A stretch of DNA of 16,202 bases from Labilithrix sp. (GCA_028287035.1 JAQBQL010000046.1:1-16202); one strand, 5' to 3'. Positions 7,831-16,051 are shown, numbered from the stretch's first letter. A program made the numbers and translations. Notes: a model not told the origin generated them from the sequence alone.

Positions 7831-7899
7831 AAGGAGGTGTTCCGGATGCCGTTCCGGAAAAGGGAATGGCCTCCACTCCTCTTCTCTCCATCTGCATGA
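7831..7899 (+). promoter_or_regulatory. strong Shine-Dalgarno plus 17-codon overlapping leader ORF
   Basis: AAGGAGGTG (7831-7839) is an almost full anti-16S match. It is placed ideally for ATG 7846, which opens a 17-codon frame (MPFRKREWPPLLFSPSA) ending at TGA 7897-7899, 34 bases inside the glycosyltransferase gene in another frame. The glycosyltransferase ATG at 7866 has only GGGA one base away. The short ORF may couple or attenuate translation, or an indel may separate the true start from the rest of the gene. Confidence 0.45.
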
Positions 7900-9761
7900 T
7901 CGTGAAGAACGAGGAGGCGGTCCTCGCGCGCGCGCTCGCGAGCGCGCAGGGCATCGGCGCGGAGCTCGTCGTCGTCGACACCGGCTCGACCGACCGCACC
8001 GTGGCGATTGCCGAGGAAGCGGGCGCGACGGTGCACCACTTCACGTGGGTCGACGACTTCTCGGCAGCGCGCAACCACGCGCTCGCGCACGGCCACGGCA
8101 CGTGGCTCATGGTGCTCGACGCCGACGAGGAGCTGACCGCGACCTTTCGCGAGAACGTCACGCGCGTGCTCGGGCAGGCCAAGGCCGCAGCGTTCCGCGT
8201 CCCGGCGCAGGCGCTGGACGATCAGGGCGGCGTGCAGATGACGCTGATGTCGACGCGTCTCGTCCGCAATGGTCACGGCTACGGCTACGAGGGCCGCGTG
8301 CACGAGGACATCACGTCCAACGTGATGAGGAGAGGCGGAGTCGTCGCCGACACGCAGGAGCTCCCGATCGTGCACCACGGCTACACCGCCGAGGAGAGCG
8401 CGCGGAAGAATCGCCAGGAGCGCAACATCAAGCTGCTCGAGGCGGCGCATGCCGCGTCTCCGCAGGAGCCGCGCTACTGGCATTACCTCGGTATCGAGCA
8501 CCGCGTGCTGGGCAACCTCGAGGTCGCGGCCTCCTGGTTCGACCGCATGCTCACGCGCGCCGAGGGTCACGAGCTCTCCGCGTGGTCGGCGAGCGCCCTC
8601 GCCTCGATTCACGAGGCCGAGGGCGACCTCGGCGCAGCGTGGGCGGTGGCGCACGCCGGCCTCCGCGGCAAGGTCGGGCGCGTGCACTGCCTGGCGCAGC
8701 TCGGGAAGCTCGCGCTCGCCGAGGGCGACCCCGACACCGCGCGCTGGTGCGCCGACGAGATCGACCGGAGTCCCGGCGACGATCTCTCGGATCGCGCGAC
8801 GGGCGTGGCGCGCGCCGCCGATCTCCGCGCGGCGGCGCTCATCGCGAAGGGGGCGACCCCGAAGGTGCGGGACGCGGTCCTCGCGCTCGCGAAGAAGCTC
8901 CCGCGCAGCGCGGCGCTGGGCCAGCATCTCGTCGAGGTGTGTGAACGCCTCTCCGGGCGCGGCGCCGGCTCCGTCGACGCGATGAAGCGTGCGGGCCACC
9001 AGCCAACGGTGGTGGCGGCGGCGATGAATGCCGCCTTCCGCGCCGGCGCCTACCAGGTCTGCGCCGATCTCGGAGCCAAGGCCGGACTGGCGAGCGAGCT
9101 GTCGGCGTTCGCGCTGGCGCGCCTCGGCCGCCCCGAGGAGGGGCGCGAGGAGCTGCTTCGCTTCGGTGACGGCGCGTCACCGTTCGCGGTGGTGTTCGGG
9201 CTGGCGTACGACGACGAGGCGGCCATCGCCCACGGGCTCGCCGCGGCATCCCCCGCGCACGCCAGGGCGCTCGCGCAGGTCCGGAGCGGCGGCAAGGTCG
9301 CGCCGAGGGACGTGTGGGTCGTGAGGTCCTGGCTCGAGCTCGCGGTGCGCGTCGGCGAGGACGGGGCGGCGACCGCGCTGACCGCGTCCCTCCCGTGGAA
9401 GACCTCGGAGCGTGAGGCGCTTCGTGCACTCTACACGTACAACGCAGGCGACGAGGCGGCGGCGATGACCCGGGCGCTCGAGCATGCGCACGAGCTCGCG
9501 GCGCAGGAGGTCATCGGCCTCGTGGCGCACGCCCACGGCGACTGGTCGGCAGCGGCCACCATGCTCAGCATGCGCGCGGCGGCGGGGGACGCCGCGGTGC
9601 GCGTCTACGTGAAGGGCGCCGACGCGCTGGCGCATCTGGGTCGCAAGACGGAGGCGGAGCGACTGCTGGCGGCGGGGCGCGAGGCACGGCCGCATGCGCG
9701 CGGGCTAGGAGCGGCGGCCGCCGTGGCCGGCAGATCCGCGGTCGCGGCGCGGCGGGCCTGA
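7866..9761 (+). CDS. GT2 glycosyltransferase with TPR-like C-terminal half
   Basis: A 631-residue soluble enzyme. Residues 1-180 form a GT-A glycosyltransferase domain: PLLSICMIVKNEEAVL at the N-terminus, VVDTGSTDRT (36-45), and the metal-binding DxD in LDADEEL (D85, D87). GYEGRVHEDI (140-149) and PIVHHGYT (167-174) are typical of SPBc2/SunS-like GT2 enzymes. From about residue 200 to the end the protein is helical, Ala-rich and repeat-like (YWHYLGIEHRVLGNLEVAASWFDRML), as in TPR-bearing protein glycosyltransferases. It probably transfers a sugar from a nucleotide donor to a protein or glycan acceptor; the acceptor cannot be told. ATG 7866 is the only start in frame after the TAA at 7830-7832. 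It stands alone on the plus strand with minus-strand genes on both sides, and no clear terminator follows. Confidence 0.9.
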   Translation: MASTPLLSICMIVKNEEAVLARALASAQGIGAELVVVDTGSTDRTVAIAEEAGATVHHFTWVDDFSAARNHALAHGHGTWLMVLDADEELTATFRENVTRVLGQAKAAAFRVPAQALDDQGGVQMTLMSTRLVRNGHGYGYEGRVHEDITSNVMRRGGVVADTQELPIVHHGYTAEESARKNRQERNIKLLEAAHAASPQEPRYWHYLGIEHRVLGNLEVAASWFDRMLTRAEGHELSAWSASALASIHEAEGDLGAAWAVAHAGLRGKVGRVHCLAQLGKLALAEGDPDTARWCADEIDRSPGDDLSDRATGVARAADLRAAALIAKGATPKVRDAVLALAKKLPRSAALGQHLVEVCERLSGRGAGSVDAMKRAGHQPTVVAAAMNAAFRAGAYQVCADLGAKAGLASELSAFALARLGRPEEGREELLRFGDGASPFAVVFGLAYDDEAAIAHGLAAASPAHARALAQVRSGGKVAPRDVWVVRSWLELAVRVGEDGAATALTASLPWKTSEREALRALYTYNAGDEAAAMTRALEHAHELAAQEVIGLVAHAHGDWSAAATMLSMRAAAGDAAVRVYVKGADALAHLGRKTEAERLLAAGREARPHARGLGAAAAVAGRSAVAARRA

Positions 9762-9779
9762 GCCGCTCCGGACCGGCGC

Positions 9780-10286
9780 CTACCAGGTCGTGTCGCCGGG
9801 CATGACCAGGTGGGGCTGGTTCTTCCCGAAGAGCTTCTCGCCGTCGGAGATGAAGTTCCGACTCCACGGCTCGGTCGTCTTCGTCCGGTTCGTGAACAAC
9901 GTGATGTTCCCCTCGACCTCCTGCTGACCGATCACCGAGCAACCGGTCTTCGTGCCGTGCCACAGACCGCCGTGAGCTGCACCAGGCTCACCGGCCAGTC
10001 CGCGGGCGACGGCGTGACGTATCCCTGCGCGTCGGTCGCGCCGAAGGGGCTGCCTGCCTTCGCCGCCCCGAGCTCACCGTAGGAAATGCCGTCGATGACG
10101 AGCTGCCACGTCTACGGGTCGTCACACGAACGCGGTACCTTCCGGGCGTCACGTCGACGGGGCCCAGCCAGGGGCCGCCCCGGCGCGGAGCCGGCCGGCC
10201 CGAGGCACATGTCGAGCGCCGTCGCGAGATCCCGTCGCGAGGGCGCGGCCAGCGAGCGTCAGCAGTGTCGTCAGGTGTCGTCGCAT
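9780..10286 (-). pseudogene. frameshifted gene for a putative exported protein
   Basis: Coding signal is clear but moves between frames. The ATG at 10286 (GAGGG upstream) opens a signal-peptide-like MRRHLTTLLTLAGRALA. Later pieces are PWLGPVDVTPGRYRVRVTT (about 10114-10173), WQLVIDGISYGELGAAKAG onward (about 9968-10112), and LWHGTKTGCSVIGQQEVEG through to GDDTW-like GDTTW and a TAG at 9780-9782. The last piece returns to the frame of the ATG, so the indels compensate. The frame of the ATG by itself stops at 10149. I recognise no family; it looks secreted. The start lies 11 bases after the stop of the lipoprotein-like gene, suggesting they formed an operon. A decaying gene and local sequencing errors cannot be told apart here. 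Confidence 0.55.
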
Positions 10287-10297
10287 GGCGAGAGCCC

Positions 10298-11017
10298 TCA
10301 CGGCACGTTGGTCCCGCTCACGGCGAACGGCCGGCCCGCGGTCGCCCACGAGCCGCCGAAGTCGAGGTCGCTCTTGCCGTCGGGGCCGGCGCCGATGGGC
10401 TCGGTGCTGCCGCTCTGCCCGTCGTAGACCAAGGGCCCATAGCGTCGTGGTTCGCCCCGCCCGCCATCAGCGTCTGTTGGTTCTCCGCGACGCTGCTGTC
10501 CATGTCCCAGCCGTTGATCTGCTTCCCCGCGGTGTCGTGCCACCAGCTCCCGCGGCCACCGCAGGGCGCCGTCCGCGAACGCGATCACCGCGCCGATGTC
10601 GCTCTCCGAGCCCTGGGTACCGACCGAGCGACCCACCGCGACGGGCTGGGAGAACGGCCCGCCATGCTGCTTCTGCGCCTCCTCGTCGACCAAGAACGGG
10701 CGCGCGCGCCCATGGCTCCACCCGTACGACTGGTCGTCGTTGCACGCGGCCGACCTCGTAGCTATACGCCTCGCCCCACTTCCGTCGGCGCGACCGAGAC
10801 TCGCGGCGAGATGCTGGTACACCGCGTCGTCGACCTCGCCGCTCGCGGTCAGGACCTTCGGCAGCGCATCGATGCAGGACTCGGCCACGGGTCCGGCGGG
10901 AACGTCGGGGAGCGGCGCCGCGCAGTCGCCGGCCGCTCCGCTCGAGCCGTCAGTGCTGCAGCTGACCACGATCGCACATGCGACGAGCGTGGCGACACGA
11001 GCGCTCGATAGAACCAT
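10298..11017 (-). pseudogene. frameshifted gene for a putative lipoprotein
   Basis: The frame from ATG 11017 to TGA 10298 is formally open (239 codons) and begins with a lipoprotein signal, ATLVACAIVVSC, then STDGSSG. However, two inner stretches switch to A/T-rich third positions and Arg-rich nonsense, while another frame there has high-GC third positions and protein-like sequence: KWGEAYSYEV (10752-10781) and SWWHDTAGKQINGWDMDSSV through GGANHDA (10441-10548). Pairs of compensating indels fit best. The end (YGPLVYDGQSGSTEPIGAG...SGTNVP) is back in the first frame. The cysteine-containing, Gly/Asp/Trp-rich composition suggests an extracytoplasmic protein of unknown role. Depending on whether the indels are real, this is a pseudogene or a sound lipoprotein gene with sequence errors. 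Confidence 0.6.
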
Positions 11018-11035
11018 GGTGGGGACCGCCCGCAG

Positions 11036-11061
11036 GTGAAGGGCTCCGCGGCCCCCTTCAC
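11036..11061. repeat. hairpin between the STAS and lipoprotein genes
   Basis: GTGAAGGG (11036-11043) and CCCTTCAC (11054-11061) form a perfect 8-bp stem around a 10-nt loop. It lies in the 101-base gap after the STAS gene and 19 bases upstream of the lipoprotein-like ATG. No T-run follows on either strand, so it is not a standard terminator; it may affect mRNA processing or start-site access. Confidence 0.45.
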
Positions 11062-11118
11062 GCTGCGCCGTCCCCCGGAGTCTGTCATGGTCCAGCCGCG
11101 CGGCGGCGAGCACCCGGT

Positions 11119-11466
11119 TCAGGCGGCGGTGGACATCGGCGCCGGTTCCATGGCGTCGGTCCACCACTCGACGAGCTGGACGTGCTCGGTGACCCGCACC
11201 GCTCGCAGCAGCGCGCGCGCCCGGCTGTTCAGGCCCGCGAGAAAGAGCCTGCCGTCGCCGACGTGGCGGCTCGCCGCCTCGACCGCCCGTGCGCCCGCGA
11301 AGTCGATGACGGTGTTCGGGCCGAGGTCGAGGACCACCGTGTTCGCGCCGCGCTTCTTGGAGGCGGCCACGAGCTCGAGCAGCTTGAAGCCGGCGAGGGC
11401 GTCGAGACGGGGGCAGGACAGAGAAAGAATCTCGGTGTCCTGGATGCGGATGGTGGCGAGCTGCAT
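11119..11466 (-). CDS. STAS-domain protein (anti-sigma-factor antagonist-like)
   Basis: A 115-residue single-domain protein with the STAS layout: an N-terminal strand (LATIRIQDTEILSLSC), a helix (ALAGFKLLELVAASKKRG), the central strand and loop TVVLDLGPNTVIDFAGARA (43-61), the next helix AVEAASRH, and strands DGRLFLAG and EHVQLVEW. In anti-anti-sigma factors the loop normally reads DSSG and the second Ser is phosphorylated. Here it is DFAG (55-58), so phospho-control by a serine kinase of the SpoIIAB/RsbW type looks impossible. The protein may be a constitutive partner or a structural STAS adaptor. The ATG has GGAG about 10 bases upstream within the small palindrome 11470-11480. The gene is 270 bases downstream of the polysaccharide synthase but separated from it by a terminator, so it is probably transcribed on its own. 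Confidence 0.82.
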   Translation of the reverse strand: MQLATIRIQDTEILSLSCPRLDALAGFKLLELVAASKKRGANTVVLDLGPNTVIDFAGARAVEAASRHVGDGRLFLAGLNSRARALLRAVRVTEHVQLVEWWTDAMEPAPMSTAA

Positions 11467-11469
11467 GAA

Positions 11470-11583
11470 GGAGAGTCTCCGGTGGATTGGCTAGAAAGGA
11501 ATGAGGAAAGGTGTCTTCGAGTCGAAGCAATCTCTCTTGGTGCACGGCGCGGGCCAGCTGGATTGCCTGCTATTTGGCAATCC
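11470..11583. promoter_or_regulatory. three inverted repeats upstream of the STAS gene
   Basis: GGAGA-G-TCTCC (11470-11480) contains the likely ribosome-binding site of the STAS gene. CTTCGA-G-TCGAAG (11515-11527) is a perfect 13-bp palindrome. GGATTGCC (11560-11567) pairs with GGCAATCC (11576-11583) around an AT-rich 8-nt loop. The 11467-11736 gap holds no gene that I can support, so these sites and the terminator at 11681-11708 are its visible content. Their spacing upstream of the STAS start fits operators, but no regulator is identified. Confidence 0.4.
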
Positions 11584-11680
11584 CGACCGGCACCTTTGAC
11601 GATCTCGTCAGCACGATGGCGCGCCGTCATGGGGCTGTCGACCGGCGGCCGAGACGACTTCGCGCGCGCCCAAATGGCAA

Positions 11681-11708
11681 ACGGCCAGCAGGCATTCCTG
11701 CTGGCCGT
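11681..11708 (-). terminator. strong hairpin terminator of the polysaccharide operon
   Basis: ACGGCCAGCAGG (11681-11692) and CCTGCTGGCCGT (11697-11708) form a perfect 12-bp stem with a 4-nt loop, 28 bases after the synthase stop codon. On the minus strand it is followed by the T-rich TTTGCCATTT. This is a good intrinsic terminator for the genes at 11737-15966, although the T-run is interrupted. Confidence 0.8.
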
Positions 11709-11736
11709 GAGCCGTCGCTTTCGAGTCGCCGTCAGG

Positions 11737-13689
11737 TCACGCGGCCTGCCGCACCGTCTGGTCACCCTTGGAGGAGCGAGACGGCGGACAGAGCGACGGG
11801 CGAGGTCGCGGCGTGTTCCGCAGCGAGGAGGAGAGCGGCGCGACCTCCGCCGCCAGGGCGGGCGGCGCCACCTGCTCGGCGACCGCCGCGAACGTCGGCG
11901 CCGCCACCACCTCGGCGCTCCCGGGCACCAGGACCTCGGTGGTCACGGCTGCGGGGATGACGCGCGGCTTGAGGACCCGCCGCTTGCCACTCGTCCAGCC
12001 CTCGAAGCCGCTGGGCGTGAACTCGGTCTCGAACCAGCCGAACCAGAACCAACCGAGCGGCACGTCGTTGTGGATGACCGACCGGACGCAGAGGTGGAGG
12101 AAGCGGCGCGCGCGGTACGCCAGGGCGAAGCGCGGCGCCTTCCCGCGGATGTGCGTCTCCTCGGGAGAGAAGCCGGTATTCACACCGAAGAGGAAGACGT
12201 CCTGCACGTATCCCCAGAAGGTCGTCAGCTTGTTGAAGACGAAGTGGTAGGGCACGGAGAGCGCGAGGCCGAGCAGCTTGTGACCGTGCTTCTTGAAGCC
12301 GCCGTCCAGCCAGATGCCGAAGGCGGTCGCGACGAAGCGCATGAAGGAGTAGACGACGAAGGCGCAGCAGAAGCCGACGAAGAAGCCCTTGCTCGAGGCG
12401 AACGGCAGGAGAATCATGCCGAGGGCCTCCACCGCGTTGAAGTACACGATGATGAAGGTCGAGATCACCGTCGGGAAGAGGAGCGTCCAGTGGAAGGGGA
12501 CGGCCTTGCTCCACCGCTGCGAGAGCTCGACACGCGAGGTGTTCCAGCGGACGCGCTGCTTGAACAGGGCCTTGATGGTGGTCGGCGTCTTCGTCTCGAC
12601 GACCGCGTGCGACTCGTACTGGAGCCCGCGGAACACGTAGCCGCGCATCATGTACCAGAGCGCGTGGGCCGGGGTGCGCGGCAGCTCGACGGTGAGCGAC
12701 CCGTTCGACCAGCGTGCGATGTACGCGAGCCAGGTCACCCAGGTGTCGTCGCCGGGGCCGGTCATGCCCTCGGGCAGACGTCCGCAGTCGGCGGTCTCGA
12801 ACACCGGAGGCTGCTTGCCGAGCCACCACTTGCCGACGTCCTTCCAGGACAGGGTCGTCATGAAGGCGGCCCACCTGGGCCCGAGCAGGTGCAGCTTCGA
12901 CCAGGTGCAGTAGAGCGCGCCCGAGGCGCCGGGCACGAGGTGAAGCTTGTAGTTGTGTTTGCCGAGCATCGACAGGATGAACTCGGCGGCGACGTGGATG
13001 GACACCTGCCCGCGCACCGTGAAGTAGCTGCGCCAGCCGCGCCAGTACTCGGAACGAGCGATCGAGACGTTGGACGTGACGATGTTCGGATACTGCTCGG
13101 AGCCGGGGTACCTCGTCGTGAGTCGGTCGGCGAGGCGCACGAGCGCCTCCGGGCCGAGGATGCTGTCGGCGTCCATGTTGAAGAAGAGCGTCGGCATCTC
13201 CTTCACGTTGCCCGCGGCGATCTGCTCCTCGAGGAAGAGCACGCCGTTGTCGATCGCGACCGCCTTGCCGGTCCGCTTCTTCGTGCAGGTCGCCATGAGC
13301 CTGACGCCGGGCGGCGCCTCGAACGCCGCGGTCCACGTCTGGAGGGCCGCGAAGAGGTCGGCCTTCGTGACGCCGTCGTCGATGGCGGCGACCACGATGA
13401 GCTCCCCCGGGTACCCGTTGGTGGCGGCGCTGGTCATCGCCTTCTGGAGACCCGCGAGCTCGTCCTCGTTGCGGAGCAGCGTGGGCATCACCACCACCGC
13501 CGACGGCCGACGGCCCGCCGGGACGGGCGGAGCCTTCCGGCCGTGGCGGACGAGGCGGTACAGCGACTGGATGATGAGGACCAGGTAGTGGATCTGGTAG
13601 AGCGAGAAGCCGATCACCAGCGGCAGCGCGAAGGGTGATGCGAGCTCGAAGCCCGTGTGAACGCGGAGGTACCAGATCAGCTCTTGCAT
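11737..13689 (-). CDS. membrane-bound processive GT2 polysaccharide synthase
   Basis: A 650-residue inner-membrane enzyme that would polymerise a sugar and pass the chain through its own membrane channel, as in the cellulose, alginate (Alg8) and curdlan synthase group. One long hydrophobic segment lies at about 18-46. The cytosolic GT-A domain has VVVMPTLLRNEDEL (65-78), AAIDDG (101-106), the DxD in FNMDADS (D173, D175), acceptor-site PGASGALYCTWSKL (253-266), the catalytic-base region TGPGDDTW (310-317) and QRVRW (378-382). Further membrane helices follow (about 400-430, 436-460 and 470-490), then an amphipathic stretch. The last 80 residues are an Ala/Pro/Ser-rich tail with no PilZ domain. 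ATG 13689 has only a weak Shine-Dalgarno. It lies 52 bases after the adaptor gene and a terminator follows it. The polymer cannot be named from sequence. Confidence 0.9.
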   Translation of the reverse strand: MQELIWYLRVHTGFELASPFALPLVIGFSLYQIHYLVLIIQSLYRLVRHGRKAPPVPAGRRPSAVVVMPTLLRNEDELAGLQKAMTSAATNGYPGELIVVAAIDDGVTKADLFAALQTWTAAFEAPPGVRLMATCTKKRTGKAVAIDNGVLFLEEQIAAGNVKEMPTLFFNMDADSILGPEALVRLADRLTTRYPGSEQYPNIVTSNVSIARSEYWRGWRSYFTVRGQVSIHVAAEFILSMLGKHNYKLHLVPGASGALYCTWSKLHLLGPRWAAFMTTLSWKDVGKWWLGKQPPVFETADCGRLPEGMTGPGDDTWVTWLAYIARWSNGSLTVELPRTPAHALWYMMRGYVFRGLQYESHAVVETKTPTTIKALFKQRVRWNTSRVELSQRWSKAVPFHWTLLFPTVISTFIIVYFNAVEALGMILLPFASSKGFFVGFCCAFVVYSFMRFVATAFGIWLDGGFKKHGHKLLGLALSVPYHFVFNKLTTFWGYVQDVFLFGVNTGFSPEETHIRGKAPRFALAYRARRFLHLCVRSVIHNDVPLGWFWFGWFETEFTPSGFEGWTSGKRRVLKPRVIPAAVTTEVLVPGSAEVVAAPTFAAVAEQVAPPALAAEVAPLSSSLRNTPRPRPSLCPPSRSSKGDQTVRQAA

Positions 13690-13741
13690 CGTCGTCGAGG
13701 TCCCTGTGTCAGGCGGTTGGCGTTGCCGGAAACGAGTGCAC

Positions 13742-14830
13742 TCAGCGTGCCGAGCGCGCGCGGATCACCTTCTCCTTCGCGGCCTCGCGGTCGGTCAGGT
13801 TCAAGATGACGTACTGGCCGCGGGAGATGTCGGACCAGGGGTCGTTCGCGACCACCTCACCGTTCACCACCTCGGCGATGCGGCCGACGTTCTGGCAGCT
13901 GAAGAGGATCCACTTGCAGGAGATGAGGGCGTCCCCCGCCTTCAGGCCGGCCATCTGGGTGTACGGCACGAAGGCGATGTCGGTCTGCGCCTCGATGGCC
14001 TTGTAGACGGGCCGGGCGCGCAGCTGCTTGAAGATCTCCTCCATGCGGTCGAGGCTCTCGGCGAAGATCTTCCGGTCGGCGAGCAGCGCGCGCTTCTCCG
14101 CCTGGAGCTTGATCATCTCGAGCTCGAGGTGGACCTGGCGCTCCTGACCCATCGCGATCTCGGGCAAGAGGCCGTTGCCGCTCCGGGCCTTGTTCTCCAT
14201 GGCGTCCTTGACGACCGAGCTCGTCGCGGAAAACTGCTGCGTCTGCATGCGCGCGTCGCTCGTGTCGCGCGCGTTCTGGGTCACCGCGAGGCGGAGCTGG
14301 TCGGTCAGCTGGACCTCACGATCGACCTCCTGCTTCATGACCAGGCCGGCGGCGGCGTTCTGCTGGGTGTGCTCGGCGATGCTCGCCTGGCGAGCGAGCA
14401 TGTCCTCGAGCAGCGTCTTCTGACTCTGGAGCGAGTGCAGGCGCTCCGTCATCGCGGCGTTCTGCGCGTTGGTGGTGAAGGCGGTCCAGCGTAGCGACTC
14501 CTTCGCTCCTTGCTCGATGGTCTGCAGCCGTGCGAACGCGAGGTCGATGCCCACGATGTCGGCGTCGATGCGCTCGATGTCCGCCTTCAGCTTGTCGCGC
14601 TGCACGACCTGCTCGTTCAGCTTGACGTTGATCTGGAGGATCTGGTCGTTGTCGGCGGAGAGCGTGATCGGCGCCATCCAGGAGTCGGTGGCTGCCCGGT
14701 AGACGCCCTGCGCCAGGGCCGCCGCCCCTGCTGCGAGAGCAACGAGCGAGGCGAGGGCGAAGATGCGCGGATGTGCGCCGATCTTCTTCTTGGGTTCGGA
14801 CGCGATGGGCATTTCGACGCTGGAATTCAC
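13742..14830 (-). CDS. membrane-anchored coiled-coil adaptor (HlyD/Alg44-like)
   Basis: A 362-residue periplasmic protein with a short cytosolic start and one N-terminal membrane helix (about 22-44). Long stretches of predicted coiled coil follow (about 68-110, 125-190, 230-272). The C-terminal beta-rich domain (about 280-347) contains VGRIAEVVNGEVVAND and RGQYVILNL plus two cysteines (C305, C312). This order is that of membrane fusion proteins that bridge an inner-membrane machine to an outer-membrane duct. Unlike Alg44 it has no N-terminal PilZ domain. GTG 14830 is supported by GGAGG 6 bases upstream and by a GTGA overlap with the stop of the TolC-like gene. It probably connects the synthase at 11737-13689 to the TolC-like protein. 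Confidence 0.85.
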   Translation of the reverse strand: MNSSVEMPIASEPKKKIGAHPRIFALASLVALAAGAAALAQGVYRAATDSWMAPITLSADNDQILQINVKLNEQVVQRDKLKADIERIDADIVGIDLAFARLQTIEQGAKESLRWTAFTTNAQNAAMTERLHSLQSQKTLLEDMLARQASIAEHTQQNAAAGLVMKQEVDREVQLTDQLRLAVTQNARDTSDARMQTQQFSATSSVVKDAMENKARSGNGLLPEIAMGQERQVHLELEMIKLQAEKRALLADRKIFAESLDRMEEIFKQLRARPVYKAIEAQTDIAFVPYTQMAGLKAGDALISCKWILFSCQNVGRIAEVVNGEVVANDPWSDISRGQYVILNLTDREAAKEKVIRARSAR

Positions 14831-15966
14831 TGACGACCTCCGATGGCGCTCTGTTTTTCGGCGAGCGAGTTCAAGAACGTGCGCTCACCTTCGAGATCGA
14901 TCGTCTCGAGAGTCAGCGCGGCAACGACCTGGGGCTTGTTGGGCGCGTCGGTTCCTTCCACCGTCGCGCGTTCACGATTCACACGAGCAATCTCTGCATC
15001 GAGCAGGCCAACCTGGCGGCGGGCGACCTCGGCCTGCGCGCGGGCTTCCTTGCGCACGTTCTCGAGCTGCCAGCGCATCTCGTAGCGCGCCGTCCGGATC
15101 TCCTGGATGCGCGCGGCAGTCCCGCGGGCCTCGGCTGGCTGCTGGAAGAGCCCGCCGAAGTTGTAGGACAGCTCGGCGACCGCGAAGTAGTCGACCTGGG
15201 GATTCGCCGCGGCGCCGCCGGTCAGCGTCATCTTCCAGGGCTGGATGTTCTTCACGTGCTCGAGGCTCTCCTCGTACGCGGCGGCGCGCGTCTCGTACTG
15301 GCGGAGCAGCTCCTCCGCGGGGACCGTCTGCGCCTTCAGCTCCTTGGCCTTGAGGGACTCGAGCATCCGCTCGGCGTCGGCGATCTTGAAGCTGACGTCG
15401 AGCACCCGGCGACGCAGCTCGTGCACCTCGGTGAGCGTCGCGACCCCGGCGGAGAACCGGGCCTCCGCGTCGCGGAGGATGGCGTCCATGCGCGGAAGCG
15501 CCGCCCGGAGGTACGCGACCTTCGCCTCGGTCGCCACCTTGCGTGCGGCGTCGTCGCGCTGGAGGACGACCTCCTGGAGGGTGACGGCAGACTCCTGACG
15601 CAGGCAATCCTTCTGCGCCACGTCCTTGACCCCCACGCCCTTGTAGATGTCGACCAGCCCGAGGCTCACCGACGCGCGCGGCTGCACGGAGCTGCCCACC
15701 TGGATGCCGACCGCGTCGGCGATCGAGCTCTGGGGATAACGGATCAGCTGCACGGACGCGGTCGGTGCGAACAGCAGCGCGGCGTCTGCCTCGGCGCGGG
15801 CCACCACCTTGCGGCAGTAGTCCGTCCGCGGCGCCGAGCTGGGCTCGTCGGCGCGTGCGCTGCCCGCGGCGCTCAAGCAGCCGGCGGCGACGAGCGCCGC
15901 GGCGACGCGAGCGAACAGGCGGCGTGCTTGACGTGACGCGGGGAGTGGCCGTTCTGCAGCTATCAT
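14827..15966 (-). CDS. TolC-like outer-membrane protein
   Basis: A 379-residue protein with a signal peptide: MIAAERPLPASRQARRLFAR, then the hydrophobic VAAALVAAG, with cleavage after ARA at about 39. Long helices typical of the TolC periplasmic barrel are visible: ARFSAGVATLTEVHELRRRV (169-188) continuing to KAKEL, and a second set at 290-335. The beta segment VDYFAVAELSYNFGGLFQQP (258-277) resembles an outer-membrane strand of a TolC repeat. It is shorter than the usual 430-480 residues, and the first half has an atypical strand region with two cysteines (C51, C121). ATG 15966 is preferred because the signal peptide begins there; the frame continues to 16194 but that extension is Arg/Pro-rich and overlaps the divergent lipoprotein gene. 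As first gene of the operon it would form the outer-membrane exit for the polymer. Confidence 0.82.
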   Translation of the reverse strand: MIAAERPLPASRQARRLFARVAAALVAAGCLSAAGSARADEPSSAPRTDYCRKVVARAEADAALLFAPTASVQLIRYPQSSIADAVGIQVGSSVQPRASVSLGLVDIYKGVGVKDVAQKDCLRQESAVTLQEVVLQRDDAARKVATEAKVAYLRAALPRMDAILRDAEARFSAGVATLTEVHELRRRVLDVSFKIADAERMLESLKAKELKAQTVPAEELLRQYETRAAAYEESLEHVKNIQPWKMTLTGGAAANPQVDYFAVAELSYNFGGLFQQPAEARGTAARIQEIRTARYEMRWQLENVRKEARAQAEVARRQVGLLDAEIARVNRERATVEGTDAPNKPQVVAALTLETIDLEGERTFLNSLAEKQSAIGGRQ

Positions 15967-16051
15967 GTCTCTCTTGTCCTCGAATGATTCGGAGTCGAAC
16001 GTTGGCGCCGTGGCGGAGCAGCGGGCGTCGAGGAGCGGTCTTTCACCTTCC

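Noticed and set aside
7659..8999. Extension of the Cys/His protein frame to 669 codons, starting at 8999
   Set aside because: The extension lies opposite the glycosyltransferase domain and has Arg-rich composition; the real gene starts at about 7658 just after a promoter candidate.
12246..12262. GGCACG with GC at sigma-54 spacing
   Set aside because: It lies inside the synthase gene on the opposite strand with no gene to drive, and the -12 box is poor.
10978..13638. Plus-strand open frame of 886 codons opposite the polysaccharide synthase
   Set aside because: It is low-complexity and charged throughout; the minus-strand GT2 synthase with membrane helices and QRVRW is clearly the real gene.
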